A DNA stretch of 14,932 bases from JBBPYA01 sp038200385 (lineage in GTDB: Bacteria; Actinomycetota; Actinomycetes; Mycobacteriales; Geodermatophilaceae): assembly GCA_038200385.1 (NCBI GenBank), contig JBBPYA010000095.1:1-14932 (forward strand). The letters run 5' to 3'. Position 1 is the stretch's first letter. Every line of letters starts with the position of its first letter. The notes beneath the pieces were generated by a model. That model worked only from the letters and a program-made list of their open reading frames with translations, ran no database searches and was not told where the DNA came from. Positions 7,867 to 14,932 of the stretch are shown here, piece by piece. Position numbers and translations under genes: made by a program.

Positions 7867-7895
7867 ACGCTAGAGGGATTAGCCGTCCGAGGCAA
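7867..7895 (-). promoter_or_regulatory. Candidate sigma-A-type promoter of hupB
   Basis: On the minus strand, TTGCCT (7895-7890) and TAGCGT (7872-7867) are separated by exactly 17 nt. This would give a start near 7860 and a leader of about 45 nt before the GTG. The match is moderate. Confidence 0.45.
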
Positions 7896-7986
7896 CGACC
7901 GGTGGGTGTTTCGCCTTGACGGGCAAGGAATTCTCGCCCTGTCGGGGGACGTATTACCCCGCTGGTGCACGAATGACACTTACCGA

Positions 7987-8036
7987 ATCCGCATCGGATC
8001 TATGGGTTCAGCCTGCCAAAAGCCGCTGCGCGGGAA
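7987..8036 (-). other. Weak hairpins in the leuD-hupB gap
   Basis: The 7834-8047 gap has no gene. Downstream of leuD on the minus strand there is a short stem at 8023-8034 (ccgc-tgcg-cgg type) and a second at 7987-7999 (atccg-cat-cggat). Either could end leuCD transcription. The 14-mer ccgctgcgcgggaa at 8023-8036 also occurs at 65-78, again just 3' of a minus-strand gene. Confidence 0.25.
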
Positions 8037-8047
8037 CGCAAATCAAC

Positions 8048-8638
8048 TCAGCAGGTCACTGGAAGTCGATCCGGACGGGCGGCCTCGAACCGCTCGATGT
8101 CAGCCAGGTGCGCCTCGGTGATGCTGATGTCGTCCAAGCCTTCGAGCAACCGCCAACGGGCATAGTCGTCCAGGTCGAAGGTCGCGACCAGGTCGCCGCA
8201 ACGAATCTCGCGGGTCCGCAGGTCCACGGTGACAGCCGCGGACGGGTCGGACTCCGCGGTGGTCCAGAGTGACTCGACCGTCGCCTGGTCCACGAGTGCG
8301 GTCAGAAGGCCGGCCTTCAGGGAGTTCCCCCGGAAGATGTCGCCATACCGGGAGGAGACAACGACGCGGAAGCCGTAGTCCAGCAGGGCCCACACCGCAT
8401 GCTCGCGCGAGGATCCGGTGCCGAAATCGGGACCGGCGACCAGGATCGTGGCGTCGGCGTACTCCGGGCGGTTGAGGACGAAGTCCGGCTCGTTGGCGCG
8501 CCAGGACGAGAACAGGCCGTCCTCGAAGCCGGTACGCGTGACCCGCTTCAGGTAGACCGCGGGGATGATCTGGTCGGTGTCGACGTTGCTGCGCCGCAAC
8601 GGGAGCATCGACCCGGTGTGGGTGTCGAAGGCATCCAT
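8048..8638 (-). CDS. leuD: 3-isopropylmalate dehydratase small subunit
   Basis: 196 aa, the usual LeuD length. With LeuC it forms isopropylmalate isomerase, which converts 2-isopropylmalate to 3-isopropylmalate in leucine biosynthesis. The swivelling-domain signatures are present: NVDTDQIIPAVYLKRV (about 18-33), GPDFGTGSSREHA (69-81) and the SSRYGDIFRGNSLKAGLL block (about 95-112). The ATG at 8638 has GGAGG about 7 nt upstream, inside the end of leuC, and follows the leuC stop by only 2 nt, so the two subunits should be made in step. No oddities were seen. Confidence 0.97.
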   Translation of the reverse strand: MDAFDTHTGSMLPLRRSNVDTDQIIPAVYLKRVTRTGFEDGLFSSWRANEPDFVLNRPEYADATILVAGPDFGTGSSREHAVWALLDYGFRVVVSSRYGDIFRGNSLKAGLLTALVDQATVESLWTTAESDPSAAVTVDLRTREIRCGDLVATFDLDDYARWRLLEGLDDISITEAHLADIERFEAARPDRLPVTC

Positions 8639-8640
8639 GA

Positions 8641-10038
8641 TCAGTCCTCCAGATCCGATGGCGCGCTGAGTGTTCCGCGGACCGCGGTGGCAGCCGCGAC
8701 CAGTGGCGAGACGAGGTGGGTGCGGCCGCCGCGGCCCTGCCGCCCTTCGAAGTTGCGGTTGGACGTGGAGGCCGACCGCTCCCCCGGAGCGAGCTGGTCG
8801 GGGTTCATGCCCAGGCACATCGAGCACCCGGCGCTGCGCCACTGCGCCCCGGCGGCCGTGAAGACCTCGTGCAGCCCTTCGGCCTCGGCCTGCTCCTTGA
8901 CCTGCATGGAGCCGGGCACGACCAGCATGCGTACGCCTTTGGCGACCCGGTGTCCCCGCAGCACTGCGGCCGCGGCCCGCAGATCCTCGATCCGGCCGTT
9001 CGTGCAGGAGCCGAGGAACACCGTGTCGACCGCGACGTCACGCAACGGCGTACCTGCGGTGAGATCCATGTAGGCCAGGGCCTGCTCGGCCGAGGCCCGG
9101 GTGCCAGGATCGTCGAACGACGCAGGATCGGGTATCGCAGAGTCCAGGCTGGCGCCCTGGCCGGGATTCGTACCCCAGGTGACGAACGGCGTCAGGCCGG
9201 CGGCGTCGAGGACGACCTCGGAGTCGAACGTGGCGTCGTCGTCGGTGCGCAGCGTCGTCCAGTACTCGACGGCGGCGTCCCAGTCGCCAGGGGCGTGCGG
9301 CCGACCCTGCAGGTAGCCGAACGTCGTCGCGTCCGGCGCGATCATTCCGGCCCGCGCGCCCGCCTCGATCGACATGTTGCACACCGTCATCCGAGCCTCC
9401 ATCGACAGCGCCTCGATGGCCGGGCCGCGGTACTCGATGACGTGACCCTGCCCACCGCCGGTGCCGATCTTCGCGATCACGGCCAGGATGATGTCCTTTG
9501 CGGTGACCTGCGCTCCGAGGACGCCGCCGACGGTCACCGCCATCGTCCTGAAGGGACGCATCGGCAACGTCTGGGTCGCCAGCACGTGCTCGACCTCGCT
9601 GGTGCCTATCCCGAACGCCAACGCACCGAACGCCCCGTGCGTCGACGTGTGGCTGTCCCCGCAGACTACGGTCATGCCCGGCTGGGTCAGTCCCAGCTGG
9701 GGGCCGATCACGTGCACGATTCCCTGATCCGGATCCCCCATCGGGTGCAGCCGGATCCCGAACTCGGCGCAGTTTCGCCGCAATGTCTCGACCTGGACCC
9801 GTGACACCTCGTCCGCGATCGGCTCGTCGAGGGCCTCCGTCGGGACGTTGTGGTCCTCGGTGGCGATGGTCAGGTCCGGCCGGCGGACCCGGCGTCCGGC
9901 CATCCGCAGCCCGTCGAAGGCCTGTGGGCTGGTCACCTCGTGGACGAGGTGCAGATCGATGTAGAGAAGGTCGGGCTCATCGGCGTGGGTGCGCACCAGG
10001 TGCGCTTTCCAGACCTTCTCGGCGAGCGTGCTGCCCAT
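8641..10038 (-). CDS. leuC: 3-isopropylmalate dehydratase large subunit
   Basis: 465 aa, standard for LeuC. This aconitase-superfamily subunit holds the [4Fe-4S] cluster for the isomerase reaction. All three cluster cysteines are visible: C345 in FLGSCTNGRIED, and C405 and C408 in CSMCLGMN. The N-terminal LLYIDLHLVHEVTSPQAFDGLR and the VCGDSHTSTHGAFGALAFGIGTSEVEHVLATQ block match the family closely. The ATG at 10038 is preceded by AAGGGG at about 8 nt. It is divergent from the IclR-family gene, with 55 nt between the starts containing a probable shared operator, so it is probably the main target of that regulator. leuD follows directly. Confidence 0.98.
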   Translation of the reverse strand: MGSTLAEKVWKAHLVRTHADEPDLLYIDLHLVHEVTSPQAFDGLRMAGRRVRRPDLTIATEDHNVPTEALDEPIADEVSRVQVETLRRNCAEFGIRLHPMGDPDQGIVHVIGPQLGLTQPGMTVVCGDSHTSTHGAFGALAFGIGTSEVEHVLATQTLPMRPFRTMAVTVGGVLGAQVTAKDIILAVIAKIGTGGGQGHVIEYRGPAIEALSMEARMTVCNMSIEAGARAGMIAPDATTFGYLQGRPHAPGDWDAAVEYWTTLRTDDDATFDSEVVLDAAGLTPFVTWGTNPGQGASLDSAIPDPASFDDPGTRASAEQALAYMDLTAGTPLRDVAVDTVFLGSCTNGRIEDLRAAAAVLRGHRVAKGVRMLVVPGSMQVKEQAEAEGLHEVFTAAGAQWRSAGCSMCLGMNPDQLAPGERSASTSNRNFEGRQGRGGRTHLVSPLVAAATAVRGTLSAPSDLED

Positions 10039-10062
10039 GGGACATACCCCTTCGGTGTCACT

Positions 10063-10079
10063 GTCTCACTTTGTGGGAC
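10063..10079. promoter_or_regulatory. Candidate IclR-family (NdgR/LtbR-type) operator between leuC and its regulator
   Basis: gtctcac-ttt-gtgggac is a 17-bp imperfect palindrome (6 of 7 arm positions match). It contains the GTGGGA core that I recall from the Corynebacterium LtbR box. It lies immediately upstream of the regulator's putative -10 and would cover the predicted leuC start region, which suits repression of both genes. Extra TGGGAC copies overlap both start codons (10037-10042 and 10095-10100). Confidence 0.55.
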
Positions 10080-10081
10080 GG

Positions 10082-10088
10082 TAGTATC
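10082..10088. promoter_or_regulatory. Overlapping divergent -10 elements for the regulator gene and leuC
   Basis: On the plus strand TAGTAT (10082-10087) is followed by six bases and then the ATG, so the regulator mRNA would be leaderless. On the minus strand the same bases read GATACT (10088-10083), a 4-of-6 match placed to start leuC transcription near 10076. No convincing -35 boxes are visible. Confidence 0.45.
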
Positions 10089-10093
10089 GCACC

Positions 10094-10774
10094 ATGGGAC
10101 AGCGTAGCGGCATCGGCGTACTGGACAAGGCCGTGGCCGTGCTGACCGCGGCAGCGCTACGGCCGGTGTCCCTGTCCGACCTCGTCGCCGGTACAGCCTT
10201 GCCGCGCGCCACCGCGCACCGCATCGCCGTCGCGCTCGAGGTGCACGGGATGCTGGCCCGCGATCCCTCCGGCCGCTGGCTGCCGGGTCCGGCGCTGGCC
10301 GGGCTGGCCGGAGCGGACCGGCTGCTCGCGCTGGCGCCCACGGTGCTCGGCCGGCTGTCCGAGCAGACCGGGGAGAGCGCGCAGCTGTACCGCCGCGAGG
10401 GCGACTGGCGGATCTGCGTGCATGCCGTGGATCGCACGCACGGGCTGCGGGACACGGTGCCCGTCGGCGTACGGCTGCCGATGTCCGCCGGTTCGGCGGC
10501 GCAGGTCCTGGCGGCCTGGCCGGCAGGATCCGGCCTACCGGCCGGTGCGGTGTTCTCCGGGCGGGTTCTCGCGCAGGTCCGGCGCCGCGGGTGGGCGGCC
10601 AGCGTCGGCCAGCGCGAACCCGGCGTCGCGTCGGTGTCGGCGCCGGTGTTCGCCGGTGCCGCCGTCGTGGCCGCGGTGTCGGTGTCCGGACCCGCGGACC
10701 GCCTCGGCCGGGCACCGGGGGAACGCTTCGCGTCGGCAGTCCTGGCCGCGGCCGAGGAGCTGAACTCGGCCTAG
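10094..10774 (+). CDS. IclR-family transcriptional regulator of leuCD (NdgR/LtbR-like)
   Basis: 226 aa. An N-terminal winged helix-turn-helix occupies about residues 8-65, with the recognition region SLSDLVAGTALPRATAHRIA. An IclR-type effector domain runs from about 75 to 222 (GESAQLYRREGDWRICVHAV, and a late SVSAPVFAGAAVVAAVSVSGP). Regulators of this type sit divergently to leuCD in many actinobacteria: NdgR/AreB in Streptomyces and LtbR in Corynebacterium, controlling leucine and other amino-acid genes. Both the position and the short 55-nt shared promoter fit that role. The mRNA looks leaderless, so no Shine-Dalgarno is expected. I leave the symbol empty because orthology to ndgR rests on context and domain layout. 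Leucine or a pathway intermediate is the likely effector, by inference. Confidence 0.92.
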   Translation: MGQRSGIGVLDKAVAVLTAAALRPVSLSDLVAGTALPRATAHRIAVALEVHGMLARDPSGRWLPGPALAGLAGADRLLALAPTVLGRLSEQTGESAQLYRREGDWRICVHAVDRTHGLRDTVPVGVRLPMSAGSAAQVLAAWPAGSGLPAGAVFSGRVLAQVRRRGWAASVGQREPGVASVSAPVFAGAAVVAAVSVSGPADRLGRAPGERFASAVLAAAEELNSA

Positions 10775-10791
10775 CCCGTTAGGGTCCTGTC

Positions 10792-12504
10792 GTGAGCAGC
10801 CCGGTGCCGACCGTCCCCGCCCGGCCGGCCCAGCAGGCCCACGACGCGTTCGGGATGAACGTCCATCTGGGCTTCCAGAAGCCGGACAACATCAACCGGT
10901 TCACCGAGCCGACTGTTGATCTGCTCCTCGAACTCGGAGTGGGACGCGTCCGGCAGAAGCTGTACTGCGACCAGGGCCGCTCCCGCGAGGCCACCCGGGC
11001 GGGTCTGCACCGGCTGATGGCGGCCGGCGTCCGGGTCTGCGCCCCGACCCTGGTCATCGAGGACGCCGACAGCCTGGACGCCGCCGCGGCGCGGATGGAC
11101 GCCTACCTCGACGAGGTGCAGCACAACCCCGACTGCTACGAGCTCGGGCTGGTCGCCGCGCTGCCGGGACTCAACGAACCCAACGGCGGGCGCCAGCGCC
11201 CGCCGGACTGGGCCCAGCGGACCCGGTGGGCGCAGCAGGCCATCTTCGAGCGGACCCGGGCCAGGACGGCCTTCGACCACGTCCCGATCCAGGGACCGCC
11301 GATGTGCCGCCCGGGCGGACAGCACGCGCGCGGGGCGGGCGGCCGCCCCGGCGGGGACGGGGGACCCTCGGATGGGCCGACCGGCCGACCGGACGACGAT
11401 CTCGGCCCGCGTCGGATGGGCGGAGGCGGGAGACGCGGCGGGTTGGGCTTGGGCCGCGGCGGGCCGGGGCTCCTGGGCGGGCTGGGCCTTGGCCGGGGCG
11501 GCGGAATGCGCCGAGGCGGAATGGGCCGGGGCGGCGGGATGAGGCGCGGTGGCGTGGGCCGGGGCGGCGCGATGAGGCGCGACGGCTTGGGCCGGGGCGG
11601 CGGAATGGGCCGAGGCGGCGTGGGCCGGGGCGGCGGAATGGGCCGGGGCCCCGGGGCCCCGGGTCCCGGCGGCGGTGCCGGGCCGGCGGGCGGGTTCGCG
11701 GCCCGGCTGGCCGAGCACGCCGCCGAGGTCGGGGACCTGTCGGCCTGGGTGGACCTGGCCGACCTGCACATCTACTCGGGCGACGCCGACTCGTTGCGCG
11801 GTGGCCCCCCGCAGGTCTTCGTCGAGTCGGTACGGGACATGTACCGCGCGGCCGCTCCGATTGTCGTGACCGAGTCGGGTTGGTCCAACTGCAGTCCCGA
11901 CGATCCGGACGGGCAGCTCTACGCCGGTGGCGGCAAGTCCTGCCCCGAGTCGGTGACGGCGAAGTACGCGCCGAAGGCGCCCCTGAACGCGCTGCTGCTC
12001 GGCTACGAGACCGTGTACGCCTACGAGATGCTGGAGAACCAACCTCCGTACGCCGACCACGGGCACGCCCTGCGCGGGGCCAAGTTCGGCTACATCCGGA
12101 CCCCCGGCCTGGACCCGTCGACGTGGGAACGCAAGGCGCAGTTCCATGCCATGCGCCGGTTCCTGGCGCTGTTCGCCGATCCAGGCTCGACGTTCACACC
12201 GGCCGGACTGCCGCTGGCGGTGACCGGTGATTGCCCCGATCTGCAGTGGCTACTCTTCCAGCGCCGCGACGCCCGGCACCTGCTCGCCCTATGGCGGACG
12301 GCGGACCTGTACTCCTGCGACCAGCAGACCAACGTCGGCAGCTACCTGCAGGTCGCGCCGATTCCGGTAACAGTGTCCTTCGACGCGCCGCGACCGGTGA
12401 CGTCGTACCGGCCCAGCAGCCAGGACGGCCCGGTCTCGCAGCACCAGGAGGCCCGGCTGTCGGTGGATCTCGGCGACGAGCTCGTCGTCCTGCAGATCGG
12501 CTGA
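10792..12504 (+). CDS. Clan GH-A-like glycoside hydrolase with Gly/Arg-rich insertion
   Basis: 570 aa, with no signal peptide or membrane segment. Residues 20-170 and 302-465 look like the two halves of a (beta/alpha)8 glycosidase barrel. The first half has FGMNVHLGFQK and LNEPNG with E129 (candidate acid/base); the second has DLADLHIYSG and VVTESGWSN with E361 (candidate nucleophile). Residues about 470-570 look like a C-terminal beta domain. Between the halves, residues 174-301 are almost only Gly, Arg, Met, Pro and Ala and include five 11-residue repeats. Removing that segment brings the two glutamates to about 105 residues apart, as expected for GH-A. The GTG start at 10792 is 17 nt after the regulator's stop. 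TAGGGT with six bases before the GTG hints at a second leaderless start. The substrate is unknown. The GH-A assignment rests on motifs only. Confidence 0.75.
   Translation: MSSPVPTVPARPAQQAHDAFGMNVHLGFQKPDNINRFTEPTVDLLLELGVGRVRQKLYCDQGRSREATRAGLHRLMAAGVRVCAPTLVIEDADSLDAAAARMDAYLDEVQHNPDCYELGLVAALPGLNEPNGGRQRPPDWAQRTRWAQQAIFERTRARTAFDHVPIQGPPMCRPGGQHARGAGGRPGGDGGPSDGPTGRPDDDLGPRRMGGGGRRGGLGLGRGGPGLLGGLGLGRGGGMRRGGMGRGGGMRRGGVGRGGAMRRDGLGRGGGMGRGGVGRGGGMGRGPGAPGPGGGAGPAGGFAARLAEHAAEVGDLSAWVDLADLHIYSGDADSLRGGPPQVFVESVRDMYRAAAPIVVTESGWSNCSPDDPDGQLYAGGGKSCPESVTAKYAPKAPLNALLLGYETVYAYEMLENQPPYADHGHALRGAKFGYIRTPGLDPSTWERKAQFHAMRRFLALFADPGSTFTPAGLPLAVTGDCPDLQWLLFQRRDARHLLALWRTADLYSCDQQTNVGSYLQVAPIPVTVSFDAPRPVTSYRPSSQDGPVSQHQEARLSVDLGDELVVLQIG
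11440..11486 (+). other. G-quadruplex motif within the glycosidase gene
   Basis: Eight runs of three or four G occur in 47 nt (11440, 11445, 11451, 11461, 11466, 11475, 11479 and 11484), with spacers of 1-7 nt. This meets the usual G3+N1-7 quadruplex rule on the coding strand and so also in the mRNA. Formation in the cell is untested. Confidence 0.6.
11491..11655 (+). repeat. Five-copy 33-bp in-frame tandem repeat
   Basis: Five consecutive 33-nt units start at 11491, 11524, 11557, 11590 and 11623, each opening with ggccggggcggc. They encode GRGGGMRRGGM, GRGGGMRRGGV, GRGGAMRRDGL, GRGGGMGRGGV and GRGGGMGRGPG (residues 234-288). The length is a multiple of three, so copy-number change would keep the frame. 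The units lie inside the larger Gly-rich insertion. Confidence 0.9.
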
Positions 12505-12523
12505 CCCGACCCGGACGTCGGTG

Positions 12524-13640
<1,117 letters not shown>

Positions 13641-13796
13641 CGGCACCAACGTGTTGCGGATCGGCGAACTCGACGGCGTGCCCGAGAGGCGCCAACCCGG
13701 TGGGCGAGTGTGAGCGATGACCGCGGGGGGGTACGCCGCCCGGACCCGCGCCCGGACGCGGGCGTTCACCCGCCGAAGGCCGAGGCAGTGAAAAGG

Positions 13797-13830
13797 GTTT
13801 CAGCTGAAACTCTCTCAACCCGGGGTTGAG
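13797..13830. promoter_or_regulatory. Two adjacent perfect palindromes (possible operators)
   Basis: gtttcagctgaaac (13797-13810) is a perfect 14-bp palindrome. Three bases on, ctcaaccc-g-gggttgag (13814-13830) has perfect 8-bp arms around one base. TACGTT at 13842-13847 could be a -10, but no matching -35 is seen. Sites of this symmetry are typical of dimeric regulators; which regulator is unknown. Confidence 0.5.
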
Positions 13831-14046
13831 GGTGTGCCGGCTACGTTCTCGGCGGGTACCAGGCGGTGTGGGCTAGGCGACGGAGTTGGTCCGCGCGGTC
13901 CGCAAGTGCTTCCCGGCGGTCGACGAAGGCCTGGTCGCGCTTGTCCTGCGTACTCCCGCCCGTCGACCCACGATCTCCAGCTCCAGGACGCGGCCGTCAT
14001 CTCGAGCGCCGGGACCGGCTCGTGATGAAGAAGGTCCGGGGCGCAT

Positions 14047-14149
14047 GGGAGAAGTTCCCGGCTGTATCGGGAGTCGGCCCGATCCGGCCGACGGCGAAAG
14101 CCGGCAACCTCGGGGAGGTCAGAAACCCCATCGCCCGAGGAGGCTCCCG
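14047..14149 (+). promoter_or_regulatory. Structured leader with mutually exclusive hairpins before the membrane protein gene
   Basis: Consecutive stems are 14047-14059 (ggga/tccc), 14073-14092 (gtcggcc/ggccgac), 14092-14103 (cggc-GAAA-gccg, a GNRA tetraloop) and 14107-14119 (acctc-ggg-gaggt). The Shine-Dalgarno GAGGAGG is at 14137-14143. Bases 14108-14114 (cctcggg) can instead pair with 14134-14140 (cccgagg), covering part of the Shine-Dalgarno and excluding the 14107-14119 hairpin. That is the layout of a translational switch. I do not recognise a known riboswitch class. Pairing is seen by eye; function is inference. Confidence 0.45.
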
Positions 14150-14854
14150 ATGTCCCAGCCCACCCAGCCCGTGACGACACCGGCCGAAGCCGATGGACCC
14201 GGCACGAGAGCATACGTTTCCCCCACGCTCTGGCGGCTCGCCGGCGGCTTCGCGATCGCCCACGTCGTGCTGCTGTTCGCCGGCCTCAGCCAGGAGATCC
14301 TCGTCGAGGGCGGGGTCAGCCTGCCCAAGCTCCAGGAGGTGTACGGCAGCGCCAACCTGACCCGCGTGTTCACCGGCGGTTACGTCGAGGCGATGTCGTT
14401 CCTTCTCCTCACCGCCGCTGTCGTGATCATCGCCCGGGTGTTCGGGCGTCGCACCGAGGCCGGGCAGGTGGCCGCGCAGACCTTCCTCGCCCTGGGAGTG
14501 GTGTTCATCGCGTCGACCCTCGCGGTGGGCTTCGCGCCGGGGGCGGCCGCCATGTACGGGTCCCAGCACGGCGCCGACATCCACGCCGTGGCGATGGTCA
14601 ACGACATCCGGAACTACGGCTACGTCCTGCAGGTCGCAATCCAGGGCGGCATGGCGCTCGCGCTCGGGATCGCTGCACTCGCCGAGAAGCTGTTCGTGAA
14701 GTGGGTCGGCTGGGCCGGCGCCGTGCTCGGCGCTGCATGCGTCGTGGCCGTGCCCTTGGCGAACAATGTCTTCGGCCTGGTCTGGCTGATTTGGTGGGTC
14801 GGCCTGGGCGTCCTGCTGCTGCGCGGCCCGAGGACCGCCCCGCGGAGTGCCTGA
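14150..14854 (+). CDS. Uncharacterised six-TM membrane protein
   Basis: 234 aa. I do not recognise the family with confidence; it resembles DUF4386-type integral membrane proteins in length and layout only. Hydrophobic segments fall at about 27-46, 78-97, 107-128, 156-178, 184-203 and 207-225. A 26-residue polar Pro/Thr-rich N-terminus precedes them. The extramembrane loop at 47-77 contains LPKLQEVYGSANLTR, and the loop at 129-155 contains SQHGADIHAVAMVNDIRNYG, which may hold functional residues. No transporter or enzyme motif is seen. The ATG at 14150 has a strong GAGGAGG six bases upstream; longer upstream reading through the leader lacks coding character. The long structured leader suggests regulated translation. 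It stands alone, separated from the permease remnant by about 500 nt. Confidence 0.85.
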   Translation: MSQPTQPVTTPAEADGPGTRAYVSPTLWRLAGGFAIAHVVLLFAGLSQEILVEGGVSLPKLQEVYGSANLTRVFTGGYVEAMSFLLLTAAVVIIARVFGRRTEAGQVAAQTFLALGVVFIASTLAVGFAPGAAAMYGSQHGADIHAVAMVNDIRNYGYVLQVAIQGGMALALGIAALAEKLFVKWVGWAGAVLGAACVVAVPLANNVFGLVWLIWWVGLGVLLLRGPRTAPRSA

Positions 14855-14932
14855 AACGATGCGCCGCTGGGCTCCATGCGCCACATTGGTCCGGTGAGCA
14901 GGTCGATGAGCCGGACGGCGTCCGTCGTCGCC

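Larger units (their letters stand above)
13641..14149. other. 509-nt region without a convincing gene
   Basis: Reading frames here are short or lack starts and family resemblance. Structure seen: a GC hairpin at 13749-13764 (cgcccg-gacg-cgggcg), possibly a terminator after the permease remnant; two adjacent palindromes at 13797-13830; and a hairpin-rich leader from about 14047 to the next start. A stretch at 13842-13950 reads like protein on the minus strand (QDKRDQAFVDRREALADRADQL) but has no start codon in frame; it could be a gene remnant. Confidence 0.5.

Noticed and set aside
11491..11655. Tandem repeat as a CRISPR array
   Set aside because: Units are contiguous with no spacers, are in frame in a coding gene and have no cas genes nearby.
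10771..12147. Minus-strand open frame opposite the glycosidase-like gene
   Set aside because: The sense strand carries coherent glycosidase motifs on both sides of the repeat; the antisense product is low complexity with no recognisable domain.
13710..13829. 39-aa plus-strand frame starting GTG
   Set aside because: It has no ribosome-binding site and no family resemblance, and it runs through both palindromes.
13842..13995. Short minus-strand gene with a QDKRDQAFVDRREALADRADQL stretch
   Set aside because: No start codon occurs in this frame after the preceding stop. The opposite strand reads almost as well. At most it is a remnant.
14047..14149. SAM-IV/SAM-I-IV riboswitch, suggested by CCGGCAACC
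   Set aside because: The bases after CCGGCAACC do not follow the GCGGUGGGGUGCCCC-type core I remember for that class, and the outer GGUC/GACC stem is absent.
14855..14932. Edge fragment: plus GTG at 14894, or a minus-strand frame reading TTDAVRLIDLLTGP
   Set aside because: The plus frame has no Shine-Dalgarno, and the minus frame would run far into the membrane protein gene. Sequence beyond the window is needed.

Overview
The window is chromosomal DNA of a high-GC Gram-positive bacterium (Actinomycetota). Codon third positions are almost all G or C, several starts are GTG, and HU carries the long Lys/Ala/Thr-rich tail typical of actinobacteria. From memory, the core order gpsA - fbiD - ppk1 - mutT1 - hupB - leuD - leuC - IclR regulator matches the Mycobacterium tuberculosis Rv2982c-Rv2989 block and related loci in other actinomycetes. 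I cannot name the genus from sequence alone.

Layout. (1) Positions 35-120 hold a compact inverted-repeat element just 3' of a minus-strand operon. That operon reads plsC-like acyltransferase -> gpsA -> PLP-dependent cystathionine gamma-lyase-like enzyme. (2) Divergent from it is a tight plus-strand operon of fbiD/cofC (coenzyme F420 side-chain precursor), a very divergent cold-shock-like small protein, ppk1 (polyphosphate kinase) and mutT1 (Nudix plus histidine-phosphatase-like domains). (3) mutT1 converges on hupB across a 109-nt hairpin-bearing gap. (4) leuC-leuD (isopropylmalate isomerase) are transcribed leftwards, divergent from an IclR-family regulator of the NdgR/LtbR type. The 55-nt region between them holds an imperfect palindrome overlapping both putative -10 elements. 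(5) To the right is the less conserved part: a clan GH-A glycosidase-like protein with a Gly/Arg-rich insertion, a decayed APC amino-acid permease, about 500 nt of non-coding DNA with two adjacent palindromes and a structured leader, and a six-TM membrane protein.

How the parts fit. The left two thirds are conserved housekeeping: phospholipid head and acyl supply (GpsA, PlsC-like), sulfur amino acids, F420, polyphosphate, nucleotide-pool sanitation, nucleoid architecture and leucine synthesis under local IclR control. Novelty is concentrated in 10.8-14.9 kb. The best leads are (a) a 33-bp, five-copy in-frame tandem repeat with a neighbouring G-quadruplex motif, placed inside a glycosidase barrel between its two presumed catalytic glutamates; (b) a leader before the last gene with two mutually exclusive hairpins, one of which covers the Shine-Dalgarno; and (c) the three-stem element at the left edge. 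No phage, CRISPR, transposase or tRNA gene was seen.
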